Shown here one piece after another: positions 18,785 through 27,860 of a stretch of DNA of 64,000 nucleotides; positions within the stretch are counted from its first letter, which is position 1, and every line of letters starts with the position of its first letter. This DNA comes from Pseudomonas sp. FP2309 (lineage in GTDB: Bacteria > Pseudomonadota > Gammaproteobacteria > Pseudomonadales > Pseudomonadaceae). The position numbers and the translations under genes are program-made. The notes beneath the pieces were generated by a model. The model searched no databases. It was not told the DNA's origin and saw only the letters and a list, made by a program, of their open reading frames with translations. Location: positions 1,798,001 to 1,862,000 of the forward strand of contig NZ_CP117439.1 of assembly GCF_030687575.1 (NCBI RefSeq), in the 5' to 3' direction.

Positions 18785-18814
18785 TGTGGCGAGGGAGCAC
18801 ACTCGCTCGCCACA
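18785..18814. repeat. REP-like palindrome between kdpB and kdpC
   Basis: TGTGGCGAG (18785-18793) pairs with CTCGCCACA (18806-18814) around 12 bases. The TGTGGCGAGGGAG core is typical of the dispersed palindromic repeats of the P. fluorescens group. It may form a stable hairpin in the operon mRNA and change the kdpB:kdpC ratio. Confidence 0.65.
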
Positions 18815-18844
18815 GGGTTTCTCGACTCAATTGAGGATTTGAAT

Positions 18845-19390
18845 ATGTCCAACATCATCCGCCCGGCCCTGAGCCTGCTGGTGCTCATGACCCTGATCAC
18901 CGGCGTGGCGTACCCGTTGGTGGTGACCGGCGTCGCTCAAGTCGCCTTCCCGGACCAGGCCAACGGCAGCCTGGTGCGCGATGCCAGTGGCAAGGTGCGC
19001 GGCTCCAGCCTGATCGCCCAGGATTTCACCGGTGACAGCTGGTTCCACCCGCGTCCTTCGGCCGGCGCTTTTGCGACGGTTTCCAGCAGCGCCAGTAACC
19101 TCGGCCCGAGCAACCCGGCGCTGGCCACTCGGGTGTTCGACGACGCCGGCAAGCAACTGGTGCCCAGCCAGGGACCGGTGCCGTTGGCGTCACTGACTAC
19201 CTCCGGCAGCGGTCTTGATCCACACTTGCCACCCGAGGCGATTGCCTATCAACTGGCGCGGGTGGCGGCGGCGCGAAATGTACCGGTGTCGACCTTGCAA
19301 CAGTTGCTGGATGCACACATCGAAAGCCCGCTGGTAGGGCCACCGGTGGTGAATGTCCTGGCGCTGAACATGGCGCTGGAAAAGCTGTAA
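18845..19390 (+). CDS. kdpC: KdpC, assembly/accessory subunit
   Basis: This 181-residue protein has a single N-terminal membrane anchor (about residues 8-30, [19 protein letters not shown]) and a periplasmic domain with [11 protein letters not shown] and DPHLPPEAI. It is needed for KdpFABC assembly and affinity. The ATG at 18845 is chosen because GAGG at 18833-18836 sits 8 bases upstream. Gene order places it between kdpB and the sensor gene. Confidence 0.95.
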   Translation: MSNIIRPALSLLVLMTLITGVAYPLVVTGVAQVAFPDQANGSLVRDASGKVRGSSLIAQDFTGDSWFHPRPSAGAFATVSSSASNLGPSNPALATRVFDDAGKQLVPSQGPVPLASLTTSGSGLDPHLPPEAIAYQLARVAAARNVPVSTLQQLLDAHIESPLVGPPVVNVLALNMALEKL

Positions 19391-19452
19391 CGCTTGATAC
19401 TGATATCGCGGCCAGATCGAAACACCCTAACCACCTGAAGGAACCCCAACGC

Positions 19453-22104
19453 ATGAGCGATTCCGGCCGCGCCGATGCCTTGTTAGCCGACTTACCCCGC
19501 AACGGCCGTGGCCGGCTCAAGGTTTTCCTGGGCGCAGCGCCAGGGGTGGGCAAAACCTACGCCATGCTCCAGGCGGCTCACACCCAACTGCGCCAGGGTG
19601 TGAAGTTGATCGCCGGGGTGGTCGAAACCCACGGCCGCGCCGAGACCGAAGCCCTGCTCAGCGGCCTGCCGCAACAACCGTTATTGCGCAGCGAATACCG
19701 TGGCGTGATGCTCGAAGAAATGGACCTCGATGGCTTGCTCGCCGCCAAGCCCAAGCTGGTGCTGGTGGACGAACTGGCCCACAGCAACGCCCCCGGCAGC
19801 CGCCATGAAAAACGCTGGCAAGACATTCAGGAACTGCTTGCCGCCGGCATCAACGTCTTCACCACGGTCAACGTCCAGCACTTGGAAAGCCTCAATGATC
19901 AAGTGCGCGGTATCACCGGGGTGCAGGTGCGCGAAACCCTGCCCGACTGGGTGCTGCAAGAGGCCGACGAACTGCTGCTGATCGACCTGCCATCCCGCGA
20001 ACTGTTGGAGCGTTTGCGCGACGGCAAGGTGTATGTACCGGAGCAGGCCCGCGCGGCCATCGACGCGTTCTTCACCCAGACCAACCTGATGGCCCTGCGC
20101 GAGCTGGCCATGCAGACGGCTGCCGCCCACGTCGACGATGACCTGGCCCAGGGCTATCGCCAGCTCGGCCAGGCGGCCCCGGCGGTGCGAGGTCGGTTGC
20201 TGGTGGGGGTGGATGGCGACGCGCAGGCCGAACGGCTGGTGCGCCATGCCAGCCGCGTGGCGCAGCGTCGCCATCTGCCTTGGAGTCTGGTGCACATCGA
20301 CAATGGCCGCGCGCGGGATGAGCAGTCGCGCCTGCGCTTGCAAAATGCTCAGCAGCTGGCCGAACGACTGGGCGGCGAAGTGGTGCTACTGCGGGCGGGG
20401 GAGGTCGCCAAGACCCTGATCCAGCACGCCGCCGAACGTCGCGCCAGCCTGGTGCTGGTGGGGCAGTCGCGCATGCGTTGGCGTCGTCGCCTGTTTGGTG
20501 GCGGCCTGGCCGCGCGGCTGTTGCGCCAGGCACGCGGCCTGGAAATCAACGTGCTCGACAGCGACGACATCCCGGCAACGCCACGCATGCCGCAGGTACG
20601 TGGGCTGGTGTGGTTCGATTACCTGCTCGCGGTACTGGCGACGGTGGTTGCGGCCGCCGTGGCCTGGGGGGTTTCCAGTGCGCTGCCGCTGCCGAATATC
20701 TCGCTGGTGTTTCTGGCCGCCGTGTTGCTGGTGGCGGTACGCAGCAGTTTGGGACCGGCCCTGGCGTGTGCGGCGTTGTCATTTCTGACGTACGACTTCC
20801 TGTTTATTCCGCCGAATTTTTCTTTCTCCATCCAGCGCGAAGAAGATGTGCTGACCCTGCTGTTCTTTCTGTTGATGGCAGCGCTCACCGGCAACCTTGC
20901 CGCCCGCCAGCGCCGACAATTGCAAGCCCTGCGCGATACCCAGGAAGAAACCAGCGAACTGCTCGACCTGTCACGCAAACTCACCGCCGCCACCGACCGC
21001 CAAGCTGTTGTCAGTGCGGCCGCCCATCATCTGGAAGGCTGGAACGACCTGGACCTGTGCCTGATCAATCGCGATGGTCAGGGCGGTTGGACGATCGAAA
21101 CCGGCGGGCCGCTGACCCTCAACGAGGCCGAACGCGCCGCCGCCGACTGGGCGTGGCAGCATGACCAACCCGCCGGCATGGGCACCGGCACCTTGCCGTT
21201 TGGACGCTGGTGGTGGTGGCCGCTGTCGGGTGAAGAAGGCCCGTTGGGCTTGCTCGGTGTCAGCGCCAAACCGGGCCTGGAGTTGAGCGGCCAACGCCGG
21301 CGGTTACTCACCGCGTTGAGCCAACCGCTGGCCCAGGCCCTGGCCCGTGCGCAGCTGGCGCAGGAGCTGGAATCCGCGCGTCTGCACGGCGAAACCGAGC
21401 AACTGCGCAGCGCCTTGCTCGCCTCGGTGTCCCACGATTTGCGCACGCCGTTGACCTCCATGCGCGGCAGCATCGACAGCCTGCTGGCGCTGGGTGAGGC
21501 CATTCCCCTGGAGGACCGTCGCGAGTTGCTTGAAGGCACACGCGATGAAGCCGAACGCCTCGACCGCTATATCCAGAACCTGTTGGACATGACACGCCTG
21601 GGCCACGGCGCCCTGAAGCTGGCGCGTGATTGGGTGTCCCCCGGCGATATCGTCGGCAGCGCCCTTGGCCGCCTGCGCGCGGTGCTGGCGCCGCTGCAGG
21701 TGAGCACCGATGTGCCGCCTGAACTGCCGTTGCTGTATGTGCATGCGGCGTTGATCGAGCAGGCGTTGGTGAATGTGCTGGAAAACGCCGCGCGCTTTTC
21801 GCCGCCCCAGGGTCGCTTGCAACTGAGCGCCGGGGTGTCGGATAACCAACTGTTTTTTGCCGTGGCCGATGAGGGGCCAGGGATTCCCGAAGACGAGCGC
21901 GCGAAGATTTTCGATATGTTCTACACCGCTGCGCGCGGTGATCGAGGCGGGCAGGGCACGGGGCTGGGGCTGGCGATTTGCCAGGGCATGGTCGGGGCGC
22001 ACGGCGGGCATATCGCCGTGGCTGAAGGCATTGACGGGCGTGGCACCTGTATCACCTTGTTCCTGCCGTTGCCGACACAACCTGGCCTGGAGCGCGAGTC
22101 GTGA
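19453..22104 (+). CDS. kdpD: KdpD, osmosensitive K+ channel sensor histidine kinase
   Basis: The 883-residue sensor has the KdpD N-terminal domain with a Walker A motif (GAAPGVGKTYAML, about residues 27-39), a universal-stress-like domain near 250-370 and four transmembrane helices near 395-490. A GAF-like segment and a kinase core follow, with the phosphorylated His in SVSHDLRTPLTSM (about residue 660) and the ATP site ENAARFSPP / DEGPGIPE / GTGLGLAI. It phosphorylates KdpE when K+ is scarce. Sequence is intact and of normal length. Confidence 0.96.
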   Translation: MSDSGRADALLADLPRNGRGRLKVFLGAAPGVGKTYAMLQAAHTQLRQGVKLIAGVVETHGRAETEALLSGLPQQPLLRSEYRGVMLEEMDLDGLLAAKPKLVLVDELAHSNAPGSRHEKRWQDIQELLAAGINVFTTVNVQHLESLNDQVRGITGVQVRETLPDWVLQEADELLLIDLPSRELLERLRDGKVYVPEQARAAIDAFFTQTNLMALRELAMQTAAAHVDDDLAQGYRQLGQAAPAVRGRLLVGVDGDAQAERLVRHASRVAQRRHLPWSLVHIDNGRARDEQSRLRLQNAQQLAERLGGEVVLLRAGEVAKTLIQHAAERRASLVLVGQSRMRWRRRLFGGGLAARLLRQARGLEINVLDSDDIPATPRMPQVRGLVWFDYLLAVLATVVAAAVAWGVSSALPLPNISLVFLAAVLLVAVRSSLGPALACAALSFLTYDFLFIPPNFSFSIQREEDVLTLLFFLLMAALTGNLAARQRRQLQALRDTQEETSELLDLSRKLTAATDRQAVVSAAAHHLEGWNDLDLCLINRDGQGGWTIETGGPLTLNEAERAAADWAWQHDQPAGMGTGTLPFGRWWWWPLSGEEGPLGLLGVSAKPGLELSGQRRRLLTALSQPLAQALARAQLAQELESARLHGETEQLRSALLASVSHDLRTPLTSMRGSIDSLLALGEAIPLEDRRELLEGTRDEAERLDRYIQNLLDMTRLGHGALKLARDWVSPGDIVGSALGRLRAVLAPLQVSTDVPPELPLLYVHAALIEQALVNVLENAARFSPPQGRLQLSAGVSDNQLFFAVADEGPGIPEDERAKIFDMFYTAARGDRGGQGTGLGLAICQGMVGAHGGHIAVAEGIDGRGTCITLFLPLPTQPGLERES

Positions 22105-22141
22105 GCTACCCTCTGTTCTCCACGGATTTTGATTGGACACC

Positions 22142-22831
22142 ATGAGCCAGACCGCAACGATTTTGGTCATTGACGACGAACCGCAGATCCGCAAATTCTT
22201 GCGCATCAGCCTGGCCTCCCAGGGCTACAAAGTGATCGAGGCCGGCACCGGTAACGAAGGCCTGGCCCAGGCCGCGTTGAGCAAACCGGACTTGCTGGTG
22301 CTCGACCTCGGCCTGCCGGACATGGACGGCCAACAGGTGCTGCGTGAGTTTCGTGAATGGTCGACGGTGCCGGTGCTGGTGCTGTCGGTGCGTGCCAGCG
22401 AAGGGCAGAAGGTCGAAGCCCTCGACGCTGGCGCCAATGACTACGTGACCAAGCCTTTTGGCATTCAGGAGTTCCTGGCTCGGGTGCGCGCGCTGCTGCG
22501 TCAGGCGCCCGCCGGTGAGGCCCAGGAAGCGGCGTTGAGTTTCGGCCCGTTAACGGTGGACCTGGCCTATCGCCGCGTGTTGCTCGATGGCGCTGAAGTC
22601 GCGTTGACCCGCAAGGAATACGCGGTGCTGGCGCAATTGGCGCGGCATTCGGGGCGGGTGATCACCCAGCAGCAATTGCTCAAGGATATCTGGGGGCCGA
22701 CCCATACCGAAGACAGCCATTACTTGCGCATTGTGGTGGGCCATCTGCGCCAGAAACTGGCGGATGATCCGACTCAGCCACGGTTTATCGTGACGGAGGC
22801 GGGGGTGGGGTATCGGTTGTTGGAGGCATAG
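22142..22831 (+). CDS. kdpE: KdpE, OmpR-family response regulator
   Basis: The protein has 229 residues. The receiver domain holds acidic residues DDE at 11-13, phospho-acceptor Asp55 in VLDLGLPD, and the Lys in TKPFG. The C-terminal winged helix reads LTRKEYAVLAQLARHSG and HYLRIVVGHLRQKL. The ATG at 22142 is preferred over a TTG nine bases upstream. It activates kdpFABC, and the TTTACGCC repeats at 14796-14847 are candidate sites. Confidence 0.95.
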   Translation: MSQTATILVIDDEPQIRKFLRISLASQGYKVIEAGTGNEGLAQAALSKPDLLVLDLGLPDMDGQQVLREFREWSTVPVLVLSVRASEGQKVEALDAGANDYVTKPFGIQEFLARVRALLRQAPAGEAQEAALSFGPLTVDLAYRRVLLDGAEVALTRKEYAVLAQLARHSGRVITQQQLLKDIWGPTHTEDSHYLRIVVGHLRQKLADDPTQPRFIVTEAGVGYRLLEA

Positions 22832-22877
22832 CTGCCGGGCGTTTGAGGCGATGCGACCCAGGACGAAAAATCGCACC

Positions 22878-23060
22878 TGTGGCGAGGGGGCTTGCTTGCG
22901 CTGGGCTGCGAAGCTGCCCTAAAAGCCGGGCACTGAGGCGTGTCTGGTGCAGCGCATTCGTCTGTTATTGGGGGCGCTTCGCACCCCAGCGCGGGCAAGC
23001 CCGCTCACCACAACAAGCCGGATCACCACGATCCCTATGGTGAACGGGCTTGCCCCGCGC
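22878..23060. repeat. Cluster of REP-like sequences between kdpE and the patatin gene
   Basis: Fragments of the dispersed Pseudomonas palindrome are visible: TGTGGCGAGGGGGCTTGC at 22878-22895, GCGGGCAAGCCCGCTCACCA at about 22991-23010, and GTGAACGGGCTTGCCCCGC at about 23040-23058. They are in opposite orientations and separate two convergent genes, where such elements typically act as transcript ends or IS targets. Confidence 0.6.
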
Positions 23061-23086
23061 CGACGTCGGTTCAGGCGCGCAAACGC

Positions 23087-24124
23087 TCAGGGCTGCTCAC
23101 TCTCATATCGATCCAACGTATCACTGGCAATTTCCCGCCCCAGGGCGATCAGCTCGGGCGCTTTGTAGAACTCGAAAAAACGGCACACCCGCTTCGGTAC
23201 GTTGATCAACACATCCGGCGGGTAGCCCGCGATCTTGTACTGGGCCAGCGACGTTTGCATCACCTCGAAGCTCTGGTTGATCAGGTCCAGCAGCGACGCC
23301 GGCCCTACGTTATCGATGATGAACGACCCGGTGGCCGATTTCGGCGCGCCGGGCTTTTCCGGTGCGGCGGCAGGTTGTTGGGACTCGGGTTCAGCTGACT
23401 CCAGCCAGGGGTTGATCTCGGCCGCCTGGGCCTGCAAGGCTTCCTGCTCAAGCTTCATCAACTGTTCGGCCTGCTTGCGCCGAAACGGCAGGTGCGAACC
23501 CAATGACTTCGCCAGGCTGTTGAAGCGGCTCTTGAACGCAGGCGGGCGTTGGATCACCGGCAAGTGGTAGTGCTTCTGGTTGGTTGCGTTGAGATTGACC
23601 GCGATGATCAGGTCGCAATGGCTCGACACCACCGGCACAATCGGCAACGGGTTGAGCAGGCCGCCGTCCACCAGCATGCGGTTGCCTTGCATCACCGGGG
23701 TGAACAGGCTGGGGATCGCCGCCGAGGCACGCATGGCCTGGTGCAGGCAGCCTTCCTGGAACCAGATTTCCTGCTGGTTAGTGAGGTCGGTGGCCACGGC
23801 GGTGTAAGGGATGCGCAGCTCTTCGATATTGATATCGCCGACGATCTTGCGGATCTGTCCGAAGACTTTCTCTCCACGGATCGCGCCCAGGCGAAAACTC
23901 ACGTCCACCAGGCGCAGCACGTCAAGGTAATCCAGGCTTTCAATCCAGTTGCGATACTCATCGAGCTTGCCGGCGGCGTAGATGCCACCCACCACGGCGC
24001 CCATGGAACAGCCAGCGATGCAGGCGATATCGTAGCCGCGCCGTTCGATCTCTTCGATCACTCCGATATGGGCGTAGCCCCGGGCACCACCGGAGCCCAG
24101 CACCAAGGCAACACGTTTCTTCAT
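23087..24124 (-). CDS. Patatin-like phospholipase, RssA/NTE family
   Basis: This 345-residue protein has the oxyanion loop GSGGARG (residues 10-16), the nucleophile elbow GCSMG (Ser40) and the catalytic Asp153 in LVDGGLLNPLP. Together these make up the Ser-Asp dyad of patatin phospholipases. It is similar in layout to RssA-type proteins. After residue 230 it has a Gln/Glu-rich and proline-rich linker of low complexity, then a short conserved C-terminal part. Probably cytoplasmic or membrane-associated. Substrate is unknown. Confidence 0.85.
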   Translation of the reverse strand: MKKRVALVLGSGGARGYAHIGVIEEIERRGYDIACIAGCSMGAVVGGIYAAGKLDEYRNWIESLDYLDVLRLVDVSFRLGAIRGEKVFGQIRKIVGDINIEELRIPYTAVATDLTNQQEIWFQEGCLHQAMRASAAIPSLFTPVMQGNRMLVDGGLLNPLPIVPVVSSHCDLIIAVNLNATNQKHYHLPVIQRPPAFKSRFNSLAKSLGSHLPFRRKQAEQLMKLEQEALQAQAAEINPWLESAEPESQQPAAAPEKPGAPKSATGSFIIDNVGPASLLDLINQSFEVMQTSLAQYKIAGYPPDVLINVPKRVCRFFEFYKAPELIALGREIASDTLDRYESEQP

Positions 24125-24339
24125 GGTTCATGTCCTTTATCGGCAGGTGCCCACAATGCACCTATTGAGGGGACGGCTTCAATCTTCGCGCACTGTGCAA
24201 TATTTTTGCAGAATAGGGACCGGGCTCGGGTATGCTCTGGCAATAGGTACGATCGATTTCAGGCTAAGGACAAGGCACTTTTTGTGGTAGGCAACGTCTA
24301 CACCGTACGACTGTTTTTCTTTATTTTGAGGTGTCATCG

Positions 24340-24618
24340 ATGAAAGCCTGGATGTGTGTGCCTGTGATTCTGTTGGCCCTGGCCGGTTGTGCCGGAAAAA
24401 CCGCCTACCGCGACAGCTGCGGCGCGCAACTGGACGCCGCCTGGAAAGAACTGGACCTGGCCAAGGCCGAAGGCTTTGCCGGTACCGTAAGCTACTCCAA
24501 GGCGCTGTCGTTGTTGACCGGTGCCAAGACTCAGCAGCAGTTTGAGGCGTTTGAAGGTTGCTCCAACAAGGCCGAGAAGGCACGTTTCTATATTCGTGAG
24601 TCCCGCGCCGGGCGTTGA
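24340..24618 (+). CDS. Small lipoprotein of unknown function
   Basis: The 92-residue product begins MKAWMCVPVILLALAGC. The lipobox LAGC gives a lipidated Cys at residue 17. The mature part is helical and contains YRDSCG and a paired second Cys in EGCSNK. The ATG at 24340 is preferred to the GTG at 24331 because GAGG at 24328-24331 is 8 bases upstream. It is probably an outer-membrane lipoprotein and precedes a CHAD gene on the same strand. Confidence 0.75.
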   Translation: MKAWMCVPVILLALAGCAGKTAYRDSCGAQLDAAWKELDLAKAEGFAGTVSYSKALSLLTGAKTQQQFEAFEGCSNKAEKARFYIRESRAGR

Positions 24619-24662
24619 GGCGTCTTAGCCAGTCGGCATTTTCATCGAAAAGTGAGGGCAGG

Positions 24663-25424
24663 ATGTCAGCGTTGGTCGATCAGTTAGTCGCTCAGGTTAT
24701 TGGCCTGGAAGTGGGGTTGCTGAGTTGCCAGGCGCGCCTTGCTGCCGTCACTGATGATGAAGCGTTACATGATTTGCGCACTACTGTGCGACGCCTGCGC
24801 AGTCTATTGCGCCCCTTGCGTGGGCTGCCAGGCGTCGAGCAGTTGGAAGTGGCCGCCAGCGCCGTCGGCCAATTGACCACGCCGCTGCGCGATCGTGAAG
24901 TGCTGGCGGCCTATCTGCATCAGCATGGTCACCACGCTGCAGCGGATCGCCGCTTGCGTCTGCAACCCGATGCCTATCGTCACGTTGCGCACAGCGCTGA
25001 AGTCTCACAGTTGCTGCTGATCCTGGATGCCTTCCCGCGATTTATCCGTGCTTCCCAGCATCAAAAACTCCTCAAGGGCCTGCGCTCGCGCATTGAAAAA
25101 CGCCTGGCCAAGCAATGGCGCGCACTTGAGGCGGCCTTGAAGGACCCCGAGCATGATCGCCACCGTCTGCGTTTGTTGATCAAGCGTGTGCGCTACGCCG
25201 CTGAAGCCTATCCCGAACTCGACAAATTACCGGCCAAGGCGGTGCCGCGGTTGAAGCAAGCCCAGGCAGCTCTGGGAGATTGGCACGACTGCTGGCAGTG
25301 GTTGGCCCAAGCCGAACATCAAGTGGACCTGCAGCCCTGTGTGGCGGTGTGGCATCAAACCATGGCCAAGGCTGAAGGGCAGGCCGACCGCGTGCTGGAC
25401 AAACTCAGCGCTGATTGTTTCTGA
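24663..25424 (+). CDS. CHAD-domain protein
   Basis: The product has about 253 residues from the ATG at 24663, chosen because GAGGGCAGG precedes it. The protein is helical with repeated conserved His, Arg and Lys residues: LHDLRTTVRRLRSLLRPL near residue 38, DREVLAAYL, HRLRLLIKRVRYAAE and LGDWHDCWQW near the end. CHAD domains bind inorganic polyphosphate. Here it is a stand-alone domain without a CYTH partner. A link to polyphosphate is family knowledge, not shown here. Confidence 0.85.
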   Translation: MSALVDQLVAQVIGLEVGLLSCQARLAAVTDDEALHDLRTTVRRLRSLLRPLRGLPGVEQLEVAASAVGQLTTPLRDREVLAAYLHQHGHHAAADRRLRLQPDAYRHVAHSAEVSQLLLILDAFPRFIRASQHQKLLKGLRSRIEKRLAKQWRALEAALKDPEHDRHRLRLLIKRVRYAAEAYPELDKLPAKAVPRLKQAQAALGDWHDCWQWLAQAEHQVDLQPCVAVWHQTMAKAEGQADRVLDKLSADCF

Positions 25425-25513
25425 GCCGGTCCGGCTTTTGGCCGGAATGGGCGCTGCACCCTGCCAGCGCGATGGATAAGATCCTCCTCTGTTCTCTTTG
25501 ACGTGAGGTCACC

Positions 25514-26311
25514 ATGCGCTTCAGTGATTTGCTTGACGCTGCCCGTAGCCACCCGCTGGATGTCACCATTCCCGCCGAATGGGCCCAGGGCCGCGCGACC
25601 TTTGGTGGTCTGGTCGCCGCTTTGCAATATGAAGCATTGCGCGTCCAGGTGCCTGCCGATCGTCCATTGCGCTCGCTGGCGGTGACCTTCGTCGGCCCGG
25701 TGGCGCCTGACGTGCCCGCCAGTTACCACGTCGAGGTGTTGCGCGAGGGCAAAGCGGTCAGCCAACTGCTCGGGCGCGTGGTGCAGAACGGTGAAACGGC
25801 GACGCTGGTGCAGGCCAGCTTCGGTGCGTCCCGTGAGTCAGAAATTGATGTGGCCAGTGAAGCGCCGCCAGTGTTCAAACATTGGGACGAGTGCCAGGAA
25901 CTGCCCTATATCAAGGGCGTAACCCCTGAATTCATGCGGCATATGGCAATGCGTTGGAGTGTCGGCGGGCTGCCATTTACCGGCAATAAATCCCGCGACA
26001 TGGGCGGCTGGGTACGCTTGCGTGGTGACGTAAAAGAAGAACCCCTGACCGAAGCGCATATCCTCGCCCTGGTCGATGCCTGGCCCCCGGCCTTGCTCCC
26101 GCACCTGAAAAAACCGGCGCCGGGCAGCACCCTGACCTGGACCATCGAGTTCATCCAGCCCTTACAAAACTTGACGACCCTCGATTGGTGCCAATACCAC
26201 GTCACGATCGAACACGCCCGCGACGGTTACGGCCACGCCGCCGCCGCGCTATGGAGCCCCACCGGCGAGTTGATCGCCATCAGCCGTCAGACCGTGGTGG
26301 TCTTCGCCTGA
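25514..26311 (+). CDS. Acyl-CoA thioesterase family protein (double hot-dog)
   Basis: This 265-residue protein has two hot-dog halves in the TesB/4HBT_3 style. The N-terminal FGGLVAALQYEAL near residues 31-43 is the CoA-binding helix region, RSLAVTFVGPV is a central strand, and the second half has LTWTIEFIQPL and HAAAALWSPTGELIAISRQTVVVF. It probably hydrolyses medium or long acyl-CoA. It ends 3 bases from the convergent Mpo1-like gene. Confidence 0.8.
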   Translation: MRFSDLLDAARSHPLDVTIPAEWAQGRATFGGLVAALQYEALRVQVPADRPLRSLAVTFVGPVAPDVPASYHVEVLREGKAVSQLLGRVVQNGETATLVQASFGASRESEIDVASEAPPVFKHWDECQELPYIKGVTPEFMRHMAMRWSVGGLPFTGNKSRDMGGWVRLRGDVKEEPLTEAHILALVDAWPPALLPHLKKPAPGSTLTWTIEFIQPLQNLTTLDWCQYHVTIEHARDGYGHAAAALWSPTGELIAISRQTVVVFA

Positions 26312-26314
26312 GCC

Positions 26315-26677
26315 TCAGTGGCGATGGCGCTGCCGCCAGGCGCGCCACCAACCACCGCTCAACACAAACCGCGGGAACGTCACAAACTGCTCGACCACCA
26401 GGCGCTGCACCGCATCTTTACGATCACTGAACGGCTCACTCGCCTCGGCTTCCAGGCTATGGCCGTGACGCTGCAGCGCCAGGCCCGCGAGGAGACCGAC
26501 GATGCCTACCGCGAAACTGGCCAGGCTCAGGCTGAACACACCCGACACGATCAACAGAAAACCAATGATGAACAGCGGCACGGCAATCATATGCAGCGCC
26601 AGATTGGTCGGGTGCTGATGGTTCTGCGGGTAGTTACGCCATTGCCAGGCGGGGAGATTGGGATGACGTTTGCCCAT
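26315..26677 (-). CDS. Mpo1-like (DUF962) membrane protein
   Basis: This 120-residue protein has a conserved N-terminal YPQNHQHPTNLALHMIAVPLF segment, shown here only in part, and two to three hydrophobic helices (residues about 28-70). It resembles the Mpo1/YGL010w family of 2-hydroxy fatty acid dioxygenase-like proteins, where the His residues bind iron. The bacterial versions are shorter and often uncharacterised. Low specificity of function is assigned. Confidence 0.65.
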   Translation of the reverse strand: MGKRHPNLPAWQWRNYPQNHQHPTNLALHMIAVPLFIIGFLLIVSGVFSLSLASFAVGIVGLLAGLALQRHGHSLEAEASEPFSDRKDAVQRLVVEQFVTFPRFVLSGGWWRAWRQRHRH

Positions 26678-26943
26678 GATGGTGAATCCTCTGTCCGTTG
26701 AAACAACATGCAGAGAGCTTAGGTGAGCGCCGGCGGGGTGGCGAATTGGGGTTGGCTATGGGGGCTATAGACAGCAGTTTTTGGCAAATCGGTTTTATTT
26801 CTAAACGCACCGACTTTTGATCTCGTTTGATTAAGATTTTGAAGTTTATCTATAGCGTTTTGAATGGGTTTTCTGTTTTAAGACGATTCGTTAATTTGGT
26901 GTCTTTCCGGTATATAGTTGTGAGTCGCGGATATATCTAATAT

Positions 26944-27354
26944 TTATTGTTTGAAGTAGTAGTCGTCCGGGCCGTTTATGTACACGCTCGGCCCGCTGAG
27001 TGAAATCAAATTGGCCTTGAAGATTATAGAGGCACTGTTGCTTATGGCTTCGAATGTAAAATGGTTGTTGTCTTTTTTTATTTTTACACTGAATATTTCG
27101 TGCATAGGAATGTTTCGAATTTGTAGATCTTTAATTTCATTGCATGTTATGCCTATTCTGCATGTGTTGAATCCTTTGTTTTTCCATTTTTCTGGTAGGT
27201 TGTCTGGAAATTCGGGTATATCGAACCCCATACCAATACAAGGTTGATCATTTTCTATCCTTAAAGAAAAAAGAGCTATTTTTCCAATTTCGATAGGCGT
27301 GCTGAATATCTTGTTGAAAAATACACTGCCGTCCAATTCATTCCAGTGTTTCAT
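26944..27354 (-). CDS. Imm50-like immunity protein, orphan of an Rhs locus
   Basis: The protein has 136 residues from an ATG at 27354 preceded by CAGGAAATAAAA. Its pattern is W-N-E-L-D-G-S near the start, then GMGFDIPEFPDNLPEKW, FNTCRIGITCNEIKDLQI and a hydrophobic end. It matches what I know of the Imm50 family of polymorphic-toxin immunity proteins. The gene is clearly AT-rich compared with its neighbours. A short Rhs fragment reads into it in the same frame, and no toxin is adjacent. It probably protects against a toxin tip no longer encoded here. Confidence 0.65.
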   Translation of the reverse strand: MKHWNELDGSVFFNKIFSTPIEIGKIALFSLRIENDQPCIGMGFDIPEFPDNLPEKWKNKGFNTCRIGITCNEIKDLQIRNIPMHEIFSVKIKKDNNHFTFEAISNSASIIFKANLISLSGPSVYINGPDDYYFKQ

Positions 27355-27543
27355 TTTTATTTCCTGAAAGGATAATGTTTCTTTGCGCCGGGAAGGTAAC
27401 CTTTTCGAGAAATATCGGGTTGTCGATTTTTCGATGTCGAGGGGTCTGATTTTGCGGTTGGCGCGGTAGCGGGCGTAACAAACGATTTTGCCGTCGGTGG
27501 CGGTCAGCTCCTGTTGCATGCCGAGGCGGTCCAGTTGGTAACG
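27355..27543 (-). pseudogene. Rhs core fragment (remnant)
   Basis: On the minus strand from 27540 the frame reads YQLDRLGMQQELTATDGKIV and continues CYARYRA. This corresponds to the conserved Rhs repeat-core segment YQLDHLGTPQELTD-x-x-GKIVW-x-A-x-YRA. The frame is closed by TGA immediately upstream (27546-27544), and there is no further Rhs sequence, so this is a fragment of a few dozen codons. It overlaps the 3' end of the preceding immunity-type gene in another frame. Confidence 0.72.
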
Positions 27544-27860
27544 TCAGGTTTGGCTTTTTCTTGGCGCTGTATTAATTGAGATTGCGCCTGCAGGAGTAGT
27601 TCAACTAGAGTATCAATTGATTGCGCGGTAAGGATTGAGGAAGGGGAGTCCCAATTAGGGTCTTTGATAGTTTTTATTTGAAAGTGTCCCTCGACCTCGA
27701 ATGAAGGAAACCAACCTGCATCAAGTAGGAACCGGTCTGGATACTCCGCCTGAAGCATATCCTCCTTCAAATGCTGTATTTGATCTTCCATTGCAGAGTG
27801 TTTCTGCAAAGAAAGCTCATCATGAGTGATGTTGCCTTGTATGAAGCCTAACGAGATCAT
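27504..27860 (-). CDS. Probable immunity-type protein, 3' end altered by Rhs sequence
   Basis: The 118-residue acidic protein contains FLLDAGWFPSFEVEGHFQIK and then IKDPNWDSP, a layout seen in several small toxin-immunity proteins, though I cannot name the family. Its ATG directly follows the stop of a truncated Rhs C-terminus (no gap), which is the standard place for an immunity gene. Its last dozen codons run, in another frame, through the Rhs core fragment, so the natural C-terminus has probably been replaced. Function is inferred from position. Confidence 0.5.
   Translation of the reverse strand: MISLGFIQGNITHDELSLQKHSAMEDQIQHLKEDMLQAEYPDRFLLDAGWFPSFEVEGHFQIKTIKDPNWDSPSSILTAQSIDTLVELLLQAQSQLIQRQEKAKPDVTNWTASACNRS

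Noticed and set aside
16499..18802. A 767-codon open frame on the minus strand opposite kdpB
   Set aside because: It mirrors the high-GC third positions of kdpB and codes for a His/Arg/Gln-rich chain with no family resemblance; kdpB is certain.
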